A DNA stretch of 22,543 bases from Gammaproteobacteria bacterium (GTDB taxonomy: Bacteria > Pseudomonadota > Gammaproteobacteria > GCA-001735895): positions 1-22,543 of the forward strand of contig JANTFY010000012.1 of assembly GCA_024763185.1 (NCBI GenBank), in the 5' to 3' direction. A model generated the notes under the pieces. That model had not been told where the DNA came from and made no database searches. It saw nothing but the letters and a program-made list of their open reading frames with translations. Below, in pieces: positions 22,122 through 22,543 of the stretch. Made by a program: the position numbers and the translations under genes. Every line of letters begins with the position of its first letter. Position 1 is the stretch's first letter.

Positions 22122-22543
22122 GTTATTTCCAGTATCTCGTTGTGCTCAAAGTAGGTTTTTGCATCTTCAATGTCCTGATTGATCTGGGTTTTCAGGGCCG
22201 TCAAAGAATCATATTTCTCTTCATCCCGCAGTTTGTGCAGAATTTCTATCTCCACGCAGCGACCGTATATCTGTTCGGAAAAATTCAGAATATAGACTTC
22301 CAGAATGGTGCCGACTCCATTTACCGTGGGGCGGGTACCAATGCTGGCAACGCCACGCAGGACGCGATTATCCAATCCTTTGACCAAGACCGCAAATATT
22401 CCATGCACAGCAATGGGTCGTGGACCCATTTTCAGGTTGATGGTGGGGAAGCCAAGGTCGCGCCCCAGTTTTTTGCCGTGGGCCACTTTGCCGGCTAGCG
22501 TGTAGGGTCTGCCCAGAAGCTGGCGTGTTGTCACCAGGTCGTT
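22118..22543 (-). CDS. ribF: Bifunctional riboflavin kinase/FAD synthetase, C-terminal part
   Basis: The gene runs off the right edge of the window; 141 C-terminal residues are visible and the frame continues open to 22543. A GTG at 22532-22534 is internal, not the start. The visible part is the riboflavin kinase domain: GRPYTLAGKVAHGKKLGRDLGFPTINL binds the flavin and nucleotide, followed by GVASIGTRPTVNG and the terminal helix. The N-terminal FAD synthetase domain lies outside the window. It makes FMN and FAD, and precedes ileS with a 4-bp overlap. Confidence 0.96.
   Translation of the reverse strand, partial: NDLVTTRQLLGRPYTLAGKVAHGKKLGRDLGFPTINLKMGPRPIAVHGIFAVLVKGLDNRVLRGVASIGTRPTVNGVGTILEVYILNFSEQIYGRCVEIEILHKLRDEEKYDSLTALKTQINQDIEDAKTYFEHNEILEIT

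Noticed and set aside
17420..22543. Overlapping ribF-ileS-lspA-fkpB-ispH series as a possible novel operon
   Set aside because: This order is standard in gammaproteobacteria and all catalytic residues are normal.
1..22543. CRISPR arrays, tRNA/rRNA genes, transposases, phage genes or toxin-antitoxin pairs
   Set aside because: I looked for regular repeats, cloverleaf-like segments and the relevant protein motifs and saw none that I could support.

Overview
The window looks like chromosomal DNA of a gammaproteobacterium. It carries a lptD-surA-pdxA block, a ribF-ileS-lspA-fkpB-ispH block, LTxxQ and CPXCG proteins, a choice-of-anchor-H-like protein and a RegB/RegA (PrrB/PrrA) redox two-component system. 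The ferredoxin-type 2-oxoglutarate oxidoreductase KorAB sits next to a fumarate-reductase-type SdhB. This combination suggests a respiratory, possibly sulfur-oxidising lineage of the Chromatiales kind. That placement is inference from gene content. I found no rRNA, tRNA, CRISPR array, insertion sequence or phage gene.

Layout. (1) 1-3260, plus strand: the 3' end of sdhB, then korA (fused gamma-alpha), korB and a ferritin-like-fold protein, tightly packed with 8-bp and 4-bp overlaps. This is a TCA-cycle cluster. (2) 3264-7846, minus strand: lptD, surA and pdxA, covering outer-membrane LPS export, an outer-membrane protein chaperone and vitamin B6 synthesis. An inverted repeat lies between surA and pdxA. 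(3) 7847-11197, plus strand: a TAXI-type TRAP transporter (binding protein plus fused permease), then an isolated 43-residue membrane protein with its own candidate promoter and a strong terminator. (4) 11332-12711, minus strand: a Hanks-type Ser/Thr kinase with an N-terminal cyclic-nucleotide-binding-like domain, preceded by 350 bp without a gene.

(5) 13064-17337, regulatory and envelope region: regB and regA on the minus strand, diverging from a Spy/CpxP-like periplasmic protein. A RegA-like palindrome lies between them. The Spy-like gene converges, through a long hairpin, on a minus-strand group: a CPXCG zinc-ribbon-like protein, a histidine-rich exported protein and a choice-of-anchor-H-like exported protein. 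A divergent 80-residue membrane protein follows. (6) 17420-22543, minus strand: ribF (partial), ileS, lspA, fkpB and ispH, all overlapping by 1-8 bp.

Housekeeping genes keep their catalytic residues at textbook positions. The parts worth a second look are the ferritin-like protein attached to korAB, the orphan 43-residue membrane protein, the kinase whose nucleotide-binding pocket lacks the usual arginine, and the regBA/Spy/His-rich/anchor-H neighbourhood. I did not find clear evidence of a wholly new system. The best candidates are in the findings, with tests.
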